Source: Cylicocyclus nassatus (taxonomy: Eukaryota; Nematoda; Chromadorea; Rhabditida; Strongylidae). From it: DNA of 64,000 nt. The DNA is taken from assembly GCA_958299035.1 (NCBI GenBank), contig CATQJL010000316.1, positions 26,666,012-26,730,011 on the forward strand, in the 5' to 3' direction. The position numbers and the translations under genes were made by a program. Under the pieces are notes generated by a model. It saw only the letters and a program-made list of their open reading frames with translations, did not search any database and was not told where the DNA came from. Position 1 is the stretch's first letter; every line of letters starts with the position of its first letter. Positions 32,604 to 43,810 of this stretch are shown here, piece by piece.

Positions 32604-35600
32604 GTGATCCCCCACAATGGTGGGTCGCCTCATCGTGGCGTGGGGGTGACACTGGGTGTCAACTGCGCTGCACAGCCGAGGGTATACTCTGATAGGGCCT
32701 CCCAAGCTGTGAAGGAGTTCGAGGTTTCCGGTCTTGGCCGGACGCCTAGCTAAGAACCGGCCACGCCAGATCCCCCGCCGTCTGGCTTCTTCTGGTCGCT
32801 AGGTGGTTCTCCCGCTCCAAGCCCGGGGTCAGCCAATCGCCCCGTGGAACTCAAGAGTTGGCCTAGTAAGTCTGCTCTTGTAGGGGAACAAATTTTATCA
32901 CTCAGACAGCAAGAAGATATAGAAAACACCCTGTATATTGGATCCCGCCTACGGCGCCGGGTGGTAGCAAGAACGATGTCAGGGTACTCAGGGCGCCTTT
33001 CGGATTGAACAAAAACGACACGTCTGCCCGGACGACACGCCATAGAGACTGCCTCTGCACCTACAACGCCAGGACAGTCTCCACAAACGCCGACCTCCAC
33101 GCTCTTCTCGACACTCAGAGCACATCGACTACCACATCATCGCTCTGCAGGAAACGAAGTCCAGGAAGAAGGACGTGTGACAGATGAGTGATGGGACCCT
33201 CATCATTCGTGGTGAAAAGGTTTTATCACAAAACGTGGAAGGCATCGGCTTTGTCGTCCATTCATCTATCGTCCATCTTGTCGATTCGCACGAGATCCTA
33301 TCACCTCGACTAGGCATCCTACGGCTACGCCCTCCACATCAGAAGACCATCAGCATCATCAACTGCTACTCTCCAACATCAGCAGCTGACGAATCAGAAC
33401 TAGATGCTTTCTAAGAAGATGTGGAGGAGGTCGTCCGCAACGAGAAATCCTTTTACAAGTTTGTTGTGAGCGACCTCAACGCGAAGATCGGGATGCCACT
33501 GGAAAAGGAATATAGGATCGGGAAGTTTGGATATGGGCCCCGGAACGAAAACGGCAACCGTCTTGTTGGACTTCTCTCCTCCGCACGACTTTTCCATGGA
33601 AATTCCATCTTCATGAAGAAAGAACACCGCCGTTGGACATGGGAATCGCCCAACGGGACGACTCACGCGGAGATCGACCACATTCTCATCAACCAAAGGT
33701 GGAGCTTGTTCGATGTCTCTGTAGTTCCATCCTTCTGTAGTGGCTCCGATCACCGCCTCCTTCGAGCGAAGGTACGATTCAGTCGAAGGCTGGAAAAGAA
33801 GGTCTGCCACAATAACGCAAGAAGGAAGAATGTCGTTTATGACGGTAACAGGCTGGAAAAGCTCATATCAAGTTGTGACTGGTTCATCGAGGAGGGCCTA
33901 ACGTACGACTACGACCGGCTTCTGAAAGGATTGCGTGCCTGCGGAGAGTGCGTCTCAGTGACTTCCGAGAAGAATGTGGAACGCATTTCGAAGACCACCA
34001 AGGAAATGCTCGAAAGAAGAAGATTTCTGAGGCAGGATCCGAATGCAACTCATCTCGAGCGACTGATAGCCAACGCCAGTTGCAGAACAGCTTTGCAGGA
34101 GGATCTCAGGAAGTACAGGCAAGCCAAGATACTGGAAGCAGCCGAAGGAAGATGAAGTCTCAAGAAGTGCCGAAGGGGGCTCTGTGAATATCACGTACCG
34201 CTGGCTGCACTATTAAACGAAGACGGGACTCCGACTTCTTCCCGACAAGATGGAATCTATCGCGAAGAACTTCTATATCAACCTCTTCCGCTCTTCAACA
34301 CCCGTGCCGATGCCCGTTGTTCCCATGGAGGAGTACCACCACGAATTCTACCTGCTAAAGTGCGCGCGGCGATTCAGACCATGAAGACATCTACGGCTCC
34401 AGGACCAGACCATCTTTCCGTCGAATTTCTGCGAGCTGGAGGACAACGTCTACACGAGATTCTCGCGTCGCACCTAGCATCTTACCTTCAGAAGGAAAGG
34501 ATTCCCGACCACTGGAGAACATCAAGAACCGTCCTTCTTTTCAAGAAGGGTGAACGGGAAAGACCTTCGAAACTACCGTTCAATATGCCTGCTGAGTGTG
34601 CTGTACAAGCTTTTCACGAAGATTATCCTCGCTCGCATATTTAAAACACTGGATGAAGCTCAACTCCAAGAACAAGCTGGATTTCGCAAAGGATTCAGCT
34701 GCATAAATCACATCCAGACGGTTTCGAGGGTTATAGAAGTCTGCCGGGAATACCGACTGCCTCTTGTCCTAACTTTTGTCGACTACGAGAAAGCCTTTAA
34801 CAGCGTCGAAACCAACGCCATTCTGTCAGCGCTAGTCGATCAAGGAGTGGACCCAGCTTACGTGAGGACGTTAGTCGACTGTTACAAGGACTGTACAACG
34901 ACGATGCAGCTGTTCCATCGCCTCCTGATTATTCCAATTGAGAAGGGGATCCTACAAGGCGACACTATTTCGCCGAAGCTGTTCACCGCGGCCTTGCAGT
35001 GGGTGATGAAATCACTGAACTCGGACGAGAGAGGCATACGAGTTGATGGGAGATTCCTGTCGAACCTTTTCGAGCAATATCATTGAAGGAGAGACGATGC
35101 TGAAGGAACTGAACGAAGTAGGGAGGAAGTTCGGATTGCGAATCAATCGGAAGAAGACTCAGTTCATGAAGAACGCTCTTTGCGAAGATGCAGAAATGTG
35201 GAAGACACCTCTATCATGGAGACGTCTTCTTACGTGTATCTCGGACGTTCGATGAACATGGAGAACGACTTGAGGGAAGAACTTAACAGGAGAAGAAGAG
35301 CAGCCTGGGCCGCCTTCGGGCCTCTGAAGGAAGTCACCGACCAACTGACGGACCCGGAGCTTTGTGCCCACCTGTTCGACTCTACCGTTCTCCAGGCGCT
35401 CTGTTACGCAGCTGAGACTTGGGCTGACACTGTAGCCACTTCGAAAGCTTTAAGGACCACCCACAGAGCGTCAGAGCGTAATCTTTTGAAGATGACCCGA
35501 CACAAACAACATCTCGTCGGACTTCGCAGTACGGAGCGTGGAGAATGTCCCGTCTTCGTGACCCAGCGGAATACGTTGCGAAAGCCAAACACCGATGGGC

Positions 35601-35690
35601 CGGTCACATAATGAGAAGAACAGACGACAGATGGACACTAAGAACATCGGAGTGAATCATCGAACATCGAAGTCTCCCTGTGGAAGCTGT
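32604..35690 (+). pseudogene. RTE-type LINE copy 2 (endonuclease + RT), sense, nearly full length, catalytic ADD deleted
   Basis: About 400 bases of GC-richer 5' untranslated sequence precede the coding part. The endonuclease runs 33050-33820 with CTYNARTVSTNADLHALL, VVSDLNAKIGMPLE, NGTTHAEIDHILIN and SDHRLLRAKV. RT follows: MKTSTAPGPDHLSVEFLR (34380), DLRNYRSICLLSVLYK (34562 on), VLTFVDYEKAFNSVETNA (34765-34820), KGILQGDTISPKLF (34945-34985). Normally RFADDIVLF-type residues follow GRFLSNL; here GRFLSNL (35046-35067) is joined directly to SSNIIEGETMLKEL, so the metal-binding segment is lost with a frame change. The tail ETSSYVYLGRSMNMENDLRE and LCYAAETWADTVAT is intact to 35611. There is a stop TAA after ELDAF at 33412 and a frameshift near 33180. 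Copy 1 at 1-3392 is its antisense relative. Confidence 0.9.
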
Positions 35691-35875
35691 TACTACGAGA
35701 AACACCTTTATTTTTTAACAGAGAAGTTCAAAAATGTTTGAAATCGCAAGGGTCATTCTGATTTTTAATTGCAGAAGTGGAAGAAGGTGTCCCTTCGTCC
35801 TCTCAACAGTACTCTAGCCGGTTTTGGTTCCTCTAACCAGAAGAGGAAATTGCTCTATATGCTATTCCTTCTAAT

Positions 35876-36065
35876 CAGTGGCGTACCCAGGATTTCGGCT
35901 CGGGGGGGGGGGGGGGGTGGGGGGCAAAAAAATTTTTAAATGAAGGTGCGTGGCGTCAGCCACCCACGCCCCCCGAAAAAAAAATATAAGGCTAATTTGA
36001 ATTTTTAAAAAGTTCAAAAAATTCTTTTAATTGTTTACAAAGTCACTTGCACATTTTTATACATT
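35876..36065. mobile_element. Truncated CAGTGGCGTAC-end element
   Basis: CAGTGGCGTACCCAGGATTT at 35876 is followed by CGGCTCGGGGGG, a long G-run, GCGTGGCGTCAGCCA and AAGGCTAATTTGAATTTTTA, then ACAAAGTCACTTGCACATTT. This is colinear with the left and middle part of the complete element 37579-38234. The right terminus is missing. Confidence 0.75.
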
Positions 36066-36689
36066 AAAAAACTATTGCAGTAAGCCATAAGCCATATATT
36101 GTTTCTTTTCTACCTCACTTCCCTTTCTCGGATAAACTATCCAACTCTTGAAAGTTTCGTTAATTTTCTGTTCTTTTTTTGTTCTGTTTTTGCATGTCTT
36201 GTTGTCCTTTTGGAAATACTTTTTGATGGAGTTTTAGCCTGCTAGCCTCCGCCCGTAGGCCGCTGGCCTTCAAAAAAATGGGAACATAATTTCTGAGAGG
36301 CAGGAAGATTCCTCAGTCAACCGTGGATGTACTTTCTTTTCCTCAAAAGATATGATTTGTTTTCGACTTTATCAAATGAATATCAAATAAATACTTTGGA
36401 AGTCTTTTGATTGCCGTGCAGCTGTTTGTATGTGACATAAAGCGTTGTGGTACCACAATTTTATCCTCTAACACTATGCGTTTCCTTAAAGCCCGTCATA
36501 TATCAGTTTGGCTAATAAATACTTTCGGTTGCTTTTGCGGCTTTTACAGACGCTGTAGACATTTTTTTCCGGTTCTGGTACTTCTGGAAAGAGTACTTTA
36601 ATGAAAGCTGGAGCACAAAACTATTTGGGTAGAATTTACGTAATGAAAGTAATCCGCAAAGAGGTAAGAAATTCCGATATTTTCATTGT
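36066..36689. other. No gene seen
   Basis: AT-rich, no recognisable exon or repeat terminus. Confidence 0.4.
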
Positions 36690-37040
36690 GTGCTAATGTG
36701 AGAAAATTTGGTTTTTTTTCGTTTAAAGAATTTCAATGGCAGATCACAATTTTTACTGACATCGCTAAGTAGAGAAAACTTGTTTGTATCCAAATAGCAA
36801 ATTGCTATTCTATACATCCGTTAGAGCATGAAAACGAAGCTTGGAAGGTCGCAGAATTCAGCTTCTGAAAATTGAGCTATTTTGGGGCATAACTGTCCGT
36901 TTTGGTGAATAAAAATTCTGATTCGTCGGTGTGTGATAGAGGAAGCTTTGAACTACTTATCTACAAAAAGTCATGGCTAAAGAAGAAATAGATAAAATTA
37001 TATGAAGATTTTCATGCCAAAACGGTATTATTTTCTAGCC
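36690..37040 (+). repeat. Dispersed repeat, copy 1
   Basis: TGAGAAAATTTGGTTTTTTT, then GATCACAATTTTTACTGA, then TAAGTAGAGAAAAC and GAAGATTTTCATGCCAAAAC matches the reverse complement of 62010-62360 over about 340 bases with many differences. Nature unknown; probably part of an old mariner-type element. Confidence 0.6.
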
Positions 37041-37578
37041 AGCCTCATATTAGGCTGTCCAAAAAGTAAACTCCATTTTCAAATAACTTGAGCTTTTTTC
37101 TTTTTTGGATAGATTTAGGGTACCATTTGGTAGATCTGAGCAAGCTCTACAAAAAGGCTACCAAAGGTCCATTTAATTCGTAACCTAGGTAAAATTTGGA
37201 GCTGAAAATCAAAATTTTTCAGCTACTCAAAAAATCGGATCTTCTTCTAGAAAATTCATACGGACTTCGAACTTAGTCTTTATTTAAAAATGTATTTGGT
37301 AAGTTTTTTTGCGAGGATCAAAATTGAGAAATGAAGATGGTCTCAAAATGCCAAAATGCCACCTTTTTTGATTTTTGATGTAAAACTTGGTATTTTTCGA
37401 CTATAATGCACATGCAGGAGTAAAGTTCTAAGTTTATAATTACTAAGGCTTGTAGTATACGATGGTATATGTGAAAGGGGCTGAGGCGGAGTTTGCCATG
37501 TTTGGGCTATCTCATTTCTCTTTTCTATGCGCAGAAAAAATCCAGTAAAGGCATTTTTGAGTACTAATATGTGCCTGC

Positions 37579-38234
37579 CAGTGGCGTACAAACTCAGACA
37601 ATCGCCGGGGGCAGGCGGGCACCGGAAAGATAGATTGCTGATTTCTCGCACCCCGCTCGCGGATTTTTTGGAAAGCAATCAGGACTTTTCGGAAGACCGC
37701 TTGCTGAGTTCTCGATTCTTCAGAGATTCAGCAATATATTTGCAAAAGATAAGAGCGAAAAAAAATTCAACAGGCGGTCTCTCAAAAATCCGCTGACTCA
37801 GCAAGCGGTCTTCCGAAAAGTCCTGATTGCTTTGCAAAAAAATCCGCGAGCGGGATGCAAGAAATCAGCAATCTATTTTTCCGGTGCCCGCCTGCCCCCA
37901 GCGATTGTCTGAGCAGGATTTCGGCTCGGGGGGGGGGGACGCGACGCCACGCACTCCGAAAAAATTTTGGGGGGCCATCCCAAAATTTTTTCGGGTCCCC
38001 GACCCCTAAAATCTGGAAAAAGGAGGCGTGGCGTCAGCCATGCCCCCGAAAAAATTTTTTTACAAGGCTAATTTGAATTTTTAAAAATTTTTAAAAATTA
38101 TTTTAATTATTTACAAAAATAAACAAGTCACTTACACATTTTTATAATCCATATAAGTAACTTTCAAAAATTTCGCGACCCATTCTTGGGGGCGGGGGGG
38201 TCCCCCCGCCCCCCCCCCCCTCGGTACGCCACTG
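37579..38234. mobile_element. hAT-like element with CAGTGGCGTAC ends and 8-bp duplication
   Basis: CAGTGGCGTAC at 37579 is mirrored by GGTACGCCACTG ending at 38234. The flanking octamers GTGCCTGC (37571-37578) and GTGCCTAC (38235-38242) differ at one base. The interior has a G-run, AAAAAATTTTGGGGGG and GCGTGGCGTCAGCCA blocks. An additional foldback sits just inside the left end. Octamer duplication plus CAGTGG-type ends fits hAT (inference). Confidence 0.8.
37592..37915. mobile_element. Foldback inserted in the CAGTGGCGTAC element
   Basis: CTCAGACAATCGCCGGGGGC (37592 on) is mirrored by CCCCAGCGATTGTCTGAG (to about 37913). Arms of about 120 bases are nearly perfect, including GGCGGGCACCGGAAAGATAG and GACTTTTCGGAAGACCGC. 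It separates CAGTGGCGTAC from AGGATTTCGGCTCGG, which are contiguous in the relative at 35876. A diverged copy lies at 52070-52190 / 52625-52680. Confidence 0.8.
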
Positions 38235-39266
38235 GTGCCTACTGTATAATGACCAAGTTGGGAGTTTTTCTTCACAATAATTTGATTTTCAAGCGACAAC
38301 ATTTTTTTCGATTTCGGCTTCAAACTTTTCGTGGAAGGCGACTTAGGCGGACCTTTAGCAGTCATTTTGTAGAGCTTGATCTGCTCTATCAAATTATTTC
38401 ACAGTACTAGGAAAACAAAACTTTATAAAACATGTCTGCATTGTGGATGCGACGGAGTGTTTCTCAGCCAGCTTGTCACATGCCCTTTTTGAAAGGGCAG
38501 CCTGACGCTGAAATTGTGAGCAGAATTTTTGCCGTAGAAATGAGAAATTTTTGTCCATCCTAGCGACACGACAAAAATCTTCGAGCAAATAATCGAAACA
38601 CGCCTTCAAGATATCATGAAGTTGTCAACGAATCAGTGGATTCGTGAAAGGAGTAGTTACAACTGGTGCGATCCAATCCGCACAGATAGTGATGGAGAAA
38701 TACAAAGAGAAGCAGAAGGAATTGTATGCAGCCTTTTTGGACCTGGAGAAAACTTTAGATAGTGCCCCATGAATTATATGGTGAGCCTTGCGGAAACACA
38801 ATATGCCAGAGGAGTACGTTCAGTGGAGTGGATGAAGTTGATCTACCACAACGCGACAAGCCACGTGCAAACAGGGCAATCGAAAGAATTCCAAATCAAC
38901 GTTGGAGTACACCAAGGTTCACTTCTCTTTCTCTTGCTTTTCATCACTGTGATGAACGCCGCAATGGAACCGCACAAATGTAAACCCCTTTGGGCATTTA
39001 TTTACGCGGATGACGTGGTCTTTGTAGCGAGTACAGAAAGGAGCAACAAGACGAGGTGCAAAACTGGAAAAACAGGCTAGAGTTGTATGGCTTGAAGCTC
39101 GGCACCAGAAAGACAGAATATATGGAAGTGTGGAAGCAAACTATACGTACCATAAGCATCGATGGTGAAAAGCTGAAGAATACAACGTCATACAAGTGCT
39201 CAGGCAGTCACATCTCACAAGGAATGCGTGTCTAGTTGAAGTGGCCTTTCTAAATGGGACGCATAC

Positions 39267-40213
39267 TATTAGGTTGTAACAAAATTAATGCAGATTTTGA
39301 ATTCCAACCGCAATAAGTCATACACTTCTCATTTCTAAGTAGGTTGCAAACACCTTCGATAGAGCAAAGCAATCTCTACAAGGTGGCAATCTTGCTTTAG
39401 CAACAACTCTGATCCCCACGAGTTTCGACCCAAAAACTAAAAAGATTTAACTGCCCGAAAAATCGAGAAAAATCGTAACTCAGTTCATAGGAATCCTACA
39501 AAAATCCCAACTTGCTCACGTAAACACTATTCACATAAGACATCTATATAGGCCTTTGCCGTATTTTCTCTGTTAGAAATCAAGTAAACGGAAATTTTCG
39601 TGCGTTTGCCAAAGTGATGCTGTGCCGTTCCCACATAACTAGTCGTATACTACAAACCTGTAGAAGTACAAACGTAAATTTTCAGCTCTCTACAAGCTTT
39701 AGTTCTCGAAAAATTTGAATTTTAACTTGGACCACATGACTAGCGAAAACTGTATTCGATATTTTTGGAGAACTAAAGCTTGTAGAGAGCTGAAAATTTG
39801 CGTTAGTACTTCTACAGGTTTGTAGTATACAACTACCTATGTGGAAAGGGCACAGCATCACTTTGGCAAACGCACGAAAATTTCCGTTTTCTTGATTTCT
39901 AACAGAGGAAAAAATACGGCAAAGGCGTGTATGGATGTCCTATGTGAATAGTGTTTACGTGAGCAAGCTAGAATTTTTGTAGGATTCCTATGAGCTGAGC
40001 TACGATTTTTCTCGATTTTTCGGGCAGTTGAATCTTTTTAGTTTTTGGCTCGAAACTCGTGGGGATCAGAGCTGTTGCTAAAGCAAGATTGCCACCTTGT
40101 AGAGATTGCTTTGCACTATCGAATGGTGTTTTGCAACCTACTTAGAAATGAGAAGTGTATGACTTATTGCTGTTGGAATTCAAAACCTGCATTAAATCTG
40201 TTACAACCTAATA
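39267..40213. mobile_element. Mariner-type foldback MITE inside the LINE
   Basis: TATTAGGTTGTAACAAAATT (39267 on) is mirrored by TGTTACAACCTAATA (to 40213). Almost the entire element is one inverted repeat: arms of about 450 bases (GGCAATCTTGCTTTAGCAAC / GTTGCTAAAGCAAGATTGCC, CTACAAGCTTTAGTTCTC / GAGAACTAAAGCTTGTAG) around a small centre near 39720-39765. The terminal TA could be the target site. No transposase. Confidence 0.95.
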
Positions 40214-40640
40214 CATCAAAGGGCATAGATTGCTGATTCCAAATTTCCTTTCCTTGTCTGCAGAACAATTATGAACGAGGAATTATGAGCGCTTATAGGA
40301 GCAAAAATTAAATGTGCAAGTAGGACAGGAATAGCCGTAGTATTATTTCTAGCTCTCTAATTGAGCAGCGATAATCATCAGATCTTATTTAAAAAGTACT
40401 CTCAAATAAAAAAATGTCACACTTGGTTGCAATATTTGAGGGCTGATAAGATTCAGCAACTCATTGCTTCCAAAATGCACGTTCAATTTTTGGCTCTAAA
40501 AACGCTCATAACTTCCCCTGCATAAACGCTCTGTAGATAGGGAAGGCAGATTTGTGCTCAGCGTTTTATGCTCTTTGATATGGTGTACATTTCATTTATA
40601 AAGGTCACTTCGACTAAACAAGCTTCCCTTTCCAGCAGAG
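40214..40640. other. Unassigned gap between LINE blocks
   Basis: Between the MITE right end and the LINE tail; no RT sequence is legible here. It may be another insertion or heavily decayed LINE. Confidence 0.35.
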
Positions 40641-41243
40641 GGAGACCACAAGAGGAGGTCGCAGGTAAGATGAACACAGCATGAATGAAATGGAGAGCGT
40701 TGACAGGAGTTCTGTGCGACAAAAAATGTCAGTGCATCTCAAGTCCCAGATGTACCGGACCGTTATTCGTCCAGCAGCACTTATGGCAGTGAGTGCTGGC
40801 CTCGTATGCGGAGAGGTGCACAAGCTCAGTGTCATGGAAACAAAGATGCTACGATGGACCTTAGGAGTCACATTGAAGGATCACATCTGCAATGACCTAT
40901 ACGAGCGCGAATGAAAGTAGCTCTAATTCCCAGAAAAAGCAGGAAAAAGGTCACGATGGTATGGACATGTGGGATGAAAGTCACATCACCAAGTTGGCGT
41001 TGGCTGTGGATGCACCCGACGAAACACCCAGAGACCCAAGATGGTTTGGATGGACAGATTATGGGCCGAGCTTGCGCGAACTTGGCATAAACGAAGAATT
41101 TGCCTTAGATAGGATGGCATGGAGACATCTGACAAGAAAAGCAAACTCTGCTTAAGCGGGACACACGCGAGAATAAAAAAAACTAGGAAAAGAAAGCTTG
41201 AATTATTCAAAAAAGGAGTTTACTTTTGGGACAACCTATTAAC

Positions 41244-41480
41244 TTCCAAGACATCCAATCAAAGGCTTTCTTCAGGTCCAAGAAACCTGCATGCAGTTCC
41301 TTTTGCTTCTTTCTGCATTACTCTATCATTATCTGAGCGAAATGGATGGCACCTGCCCTACCTGTTTTTTTCGCTGATGCGCACTAATTAGGTGACAACT
41401 TTATAATATTTGAAGCCCTTTCGTATTGAGGATTTTTAGAGAAATAGCTGACATTGCGGCTTGTGGTGGTATCACTTTTG
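41244..41480 (-). pseudogene. Antisense RTE-like RT fragment
   Basis: The minus strand reads, across stops, ERASNIIKLSPN, GRAGAIHFAQIMIE, KKQKELHAGFLDLKKAFD then WMSWKLIG. This is the RT palm A block, the same block as KEKQKELYAAFLDLEKTLD in the sense copy at 38700. It is cut exactly at 41243/41244 by the TA end of the mariner-type shell, which shows the shell inserted into this LINE copy. Confidence 0.75.
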
Positions 41481-41844
41481 AAGTAGATAAAGTTCTCCGT
41501 TCTTTTGTGCCTTCAGTTTTATATTTGATATGGAGGAAGTACTCCCCATCTTTTGCTTTCCTTTTGCAACTCCTTCTTGCTGTCAAGTATATTTCACGCT
41601 CTGAGACTTCAAACCTTATAAAGCTCTTTCCTCTACAGCTGCTATGTCTTTTTTACGGAAGCCTTCGCAACGTGTTTTGCTTGCTGATACGTCTGACAAT
41701 CGTCTTTCGTATAACGCCATTACTTGTACGTTCCCTTTCGTCCCTTATGACTCTTGCATCTAACAATCAATTACCAAGTTTCTCGATTAATGCTTCTTTT
41801 TCCCAACTTGTACCTTATACTTCGCAGAATCATGGCCCGTAGTA
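41481..41844. other. No supported gene
   Basis: Open in one plus-strand frame but without exon signals or a recognisable family. It may belong to the antisense LINE remnant. Confidence 0.35.
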
Positions 41845-42300
41845 ATCCACCCTACCTGCCGGCATGTCTTGCCGGCAGGTCGCCCTGATCTCGACCTGAG
41901 GTCGCCAGAATTTCCAACTCCCTACGTAGACTCGCAAGCCAGACAAATCACCTTTTTCTGCTGTGATACTTTAGTTTTTTCATCAAATTAGTATGGGGAC
42001 TGAAAAAAATTCAAGAAATGTCCTCATTTGCCTTTTATTAGGCGCGAAGTGTGAACCTGCCGGCAGGTTCGCGATCTATTTTTGTCGAAAATCGAGATGC
42101 CACCTCGTCCTCAGCCTGCCGGCATCTCGTCGGCAGGTCAGAGAGAGTACGAAATAGTGTGCATTTGGTGGAGTGCAACCTGCCGGCATCTCGTCGTGCC
42201 CCTACCACGACGAGATGCCGGCAGGTCGCACTCCACCAAATGCACACTATTTCGTACTCTCTCTGACTTGCCGGCATGTTCATGACATGCTGTGATTTTT
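41845..42300. repeat. Cluster of CCTGCCGGCA palindromes with a long hairpin
   Basis: CCTGCCGGCA / TGCCGGCAGG occurs repeatedly: 41857-41882 as CTGCCGGCATG-TCTTG-CCGGCAG, about 42056-42070 and 42117-42140. It also lies within a 131-base hairpin at 42137-42267, whose 62-base arms (GTCAGAGAGAGTACGAAATA ... GGCATCTCGTCGTG) mirror each other with a single mismatch or so around CCCCTAC. No coding signal. Confidence 0.9.
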
Positions 42301-42530
42301 TCCTGCGTCTTTTAACGATTTCTTTATTTTTATTATCCTTTCTTTGTAGATGAGGCATATTTACAACTCCATAATAGGTGATAGATATGAAAAATCGCTG
42401 GTATGATTACTGTTTCGATTCTGTTATCATAAAACATTGCTGGTATGATTATTCCGTTTCTGTTGAAGAGAAAACAAGCGTTGCTCGCTTCATTTTTAAA
42501 GGCTTTCATTTCACTTGTATGTATTTTTAT

Positions 42531-42770
42531 AGGTGAGCAGACAAGTGGCTATCGTATACCGTCGATCATTATCTCAAGAGACCTCATTAGGTCTGATGTG
42601 GAACGCGTTGAGCCGTTGACCATTTATTACAAAAACAGAAGAGTTCCCCCTCTGCCTATCGGCGTACATGCCGAGGGTTCACTAGGAATAACTAGAGAAC
42701 AACACACACAAATATATCAAAGTGCGGCGGGTACGCCGCAACCACAGAGACCATATCGACTTAGCCTATA
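42531..42770 (+). CDS. Candidate terminal exon, unrecognised
   Basis: A TTTTTATAG acceptor at about 42523-42531 is followed by an open stretch GEQTSGYRIPSIIISRDL, VERVEPLTIYYKNRRVPPLP, IGVHAEGSLGITREQ and PQPQRPYRLSL then stop TAG (42769-42771). Charged, proline-rich composition suggests real coding sequence, possibly a cytoplasmic tail. I recognise no family and no partner exon. Confidence 0.4.
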
Positions 42771-43150
42771 GTGAGTGAGCAAGTTCCAATGTAAGGGACG
42801 GCTCTACAACAAGGTCCTTTGTGCCGTCGCGGATTCGGCAGTGGCAAGGTACTTTTTCAAGTTTTGTACTTTGGTGAACCTACTGTGTTAAGCACAGGCA
42901 CTTTATTTGAGGGTATATTTTTTTATTGTGAAGGTCTGTAACACACCCATCTACTCATATATAAGTTTCTGAAAAGTTAATGTGATGCCGAGTACTTACG
43001 ATCTGTTTATCGTTGGACCGAAAAAGCTCAAAAAAGCCCGAAAGCCCCAGAAAGAGTCTGAACGCCGCTTCCGTTTTGACGCTAAGGCATGTGTGTTGAT
43101 TTTGCAACCGAGTCTTTTCGTTTCATTTTCTGTCGTCTGCACATTAAGGT
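42771..43150. other. No gene seen
   Basis: AT-rich, possibly the 3' flank of the candidate exon. Confidence 0.35.
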
Positions 43151-43154
43151 TATG

Positions 43155-43810
43155 TCAGAATTCTACCACTCAGACTTTCGTTGCGTACCAGCGGCGTACC
43201 TAAATGGCTTTGCGTACCAGCGGAGTGCGCTTAGCGTACCAACGGTGTTCCTTAATGCGCCCTACCAGCGGCGTACCGTCTTTTGGCGAGCGGCGTTCCA
43301 TCAACCCAAGCAAGCGAGCGGCGCCCCATCACATTACCCCACGCTGTAAGCGTAAGCCGTACCCGCATGGGATACGACGCAGTGGTTGGGCCGCCTCAGC
43401 ATTTTAGTGGTTAGCTAACACTTCTCGGCAATTGACAAAGGAATTAGATTGAGTTGCTGTTCTTATTGGGTGATCTGATAACACCTCAGCTGGGTGTTGT
43501 GCGGGTGGCCCACAATCCCCTGATTTCGATTCAATGAAGTCTATCGATCGAAATAGCAGGAAATTTTGCGCTGATTTCGGCTTCATAAAATATGACGATA
43601 TAGCAATTTTCAAACCAACTAATGCTGCAATTAGTACGTAATCAAAAATCGGGTGAACATGGTCCGAAGGCGTACCAGCGGCGTACCATTCTCCTGTCAG
43701 CGGAGTTCCACAGCGTACCAGCGGCGTGCAAATGCCCTACCAGCGGCGTTTGCGTGTTGCGCTCAGAGGACAATCGAACGCCGCTGGTACGCAACGAAAG
43801 TCGGAGCATA
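43155..43810. mobile_element. Inverted-repeat element with GCGTACCAGCGGCGTACC motifs
   Basis: CAGACTTTCGTTGCGTACCAGCGGCG (split here as CAGACTTTCG, TTGCGTACCAGCGGCG, 43172-43197) is mirrored at 43780-43808 (CGCCGCTGGTACGCAACG, AAAGTC). About ten ACCAGCGGCGT words occur inside. ORFs reading YQRR are a by-product of the repeat. Confidence 0.65.

Larger units (their letters stand above)
38590..41165 (+). pseudogene. Second RTE-like LINE family, RT and tail, sense, interrupted
   Basis: RT blocks on the plus strand: KEKQKELYAAFLDLEKTLD (about 38700-38757), EFQINVGVHQGSLLFLLLF (38889-38944) and FIYADDVVFVAS (38998-39033). Then comes LYGLKLGTRKTEYMEVWKQ (39083-39140). The tail resumes after an inserted MITE and an unassigned gap with SVRQKMSVHLKSQMYRTVI (about 40710-40770), SVMETKMLRWTLGVTLKD (40830 on) and LGINEEFALDRMAWRHLT..KANSA (41080-41154). 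Many frame changes. This element differs from the 32604-35690 family and resembles the fragment at 14786-15045. Confidence 0.85.
37048..41243. mobile_element. Mariner-type MITE broken by several insertions (outer shell of a nest)
   Basis: The left end TATTAGGCTGTCCAAAAAG then TAAACTCCATTTTC (37048 on) has its inverse at the right: GGAGTTTACTTTTGGGACAAC then CTATTA (to 41243). Tip similarity continues for about 55 bases. The inner arms match too: GAGCAAGCTCTACAAAAAGG then CTACCAAAGGTCC (about 37138-37170) pairs with GGACCTTTAGCAGTCATTTT then GTAGAGCTTGATC (38350-38382). The shell's own DNA is therefore about 37048-37578, 38243-38410 and 41200-41243; the rest is inserted. The joint assignment of the ends is inference. 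Confidence 0.6.
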
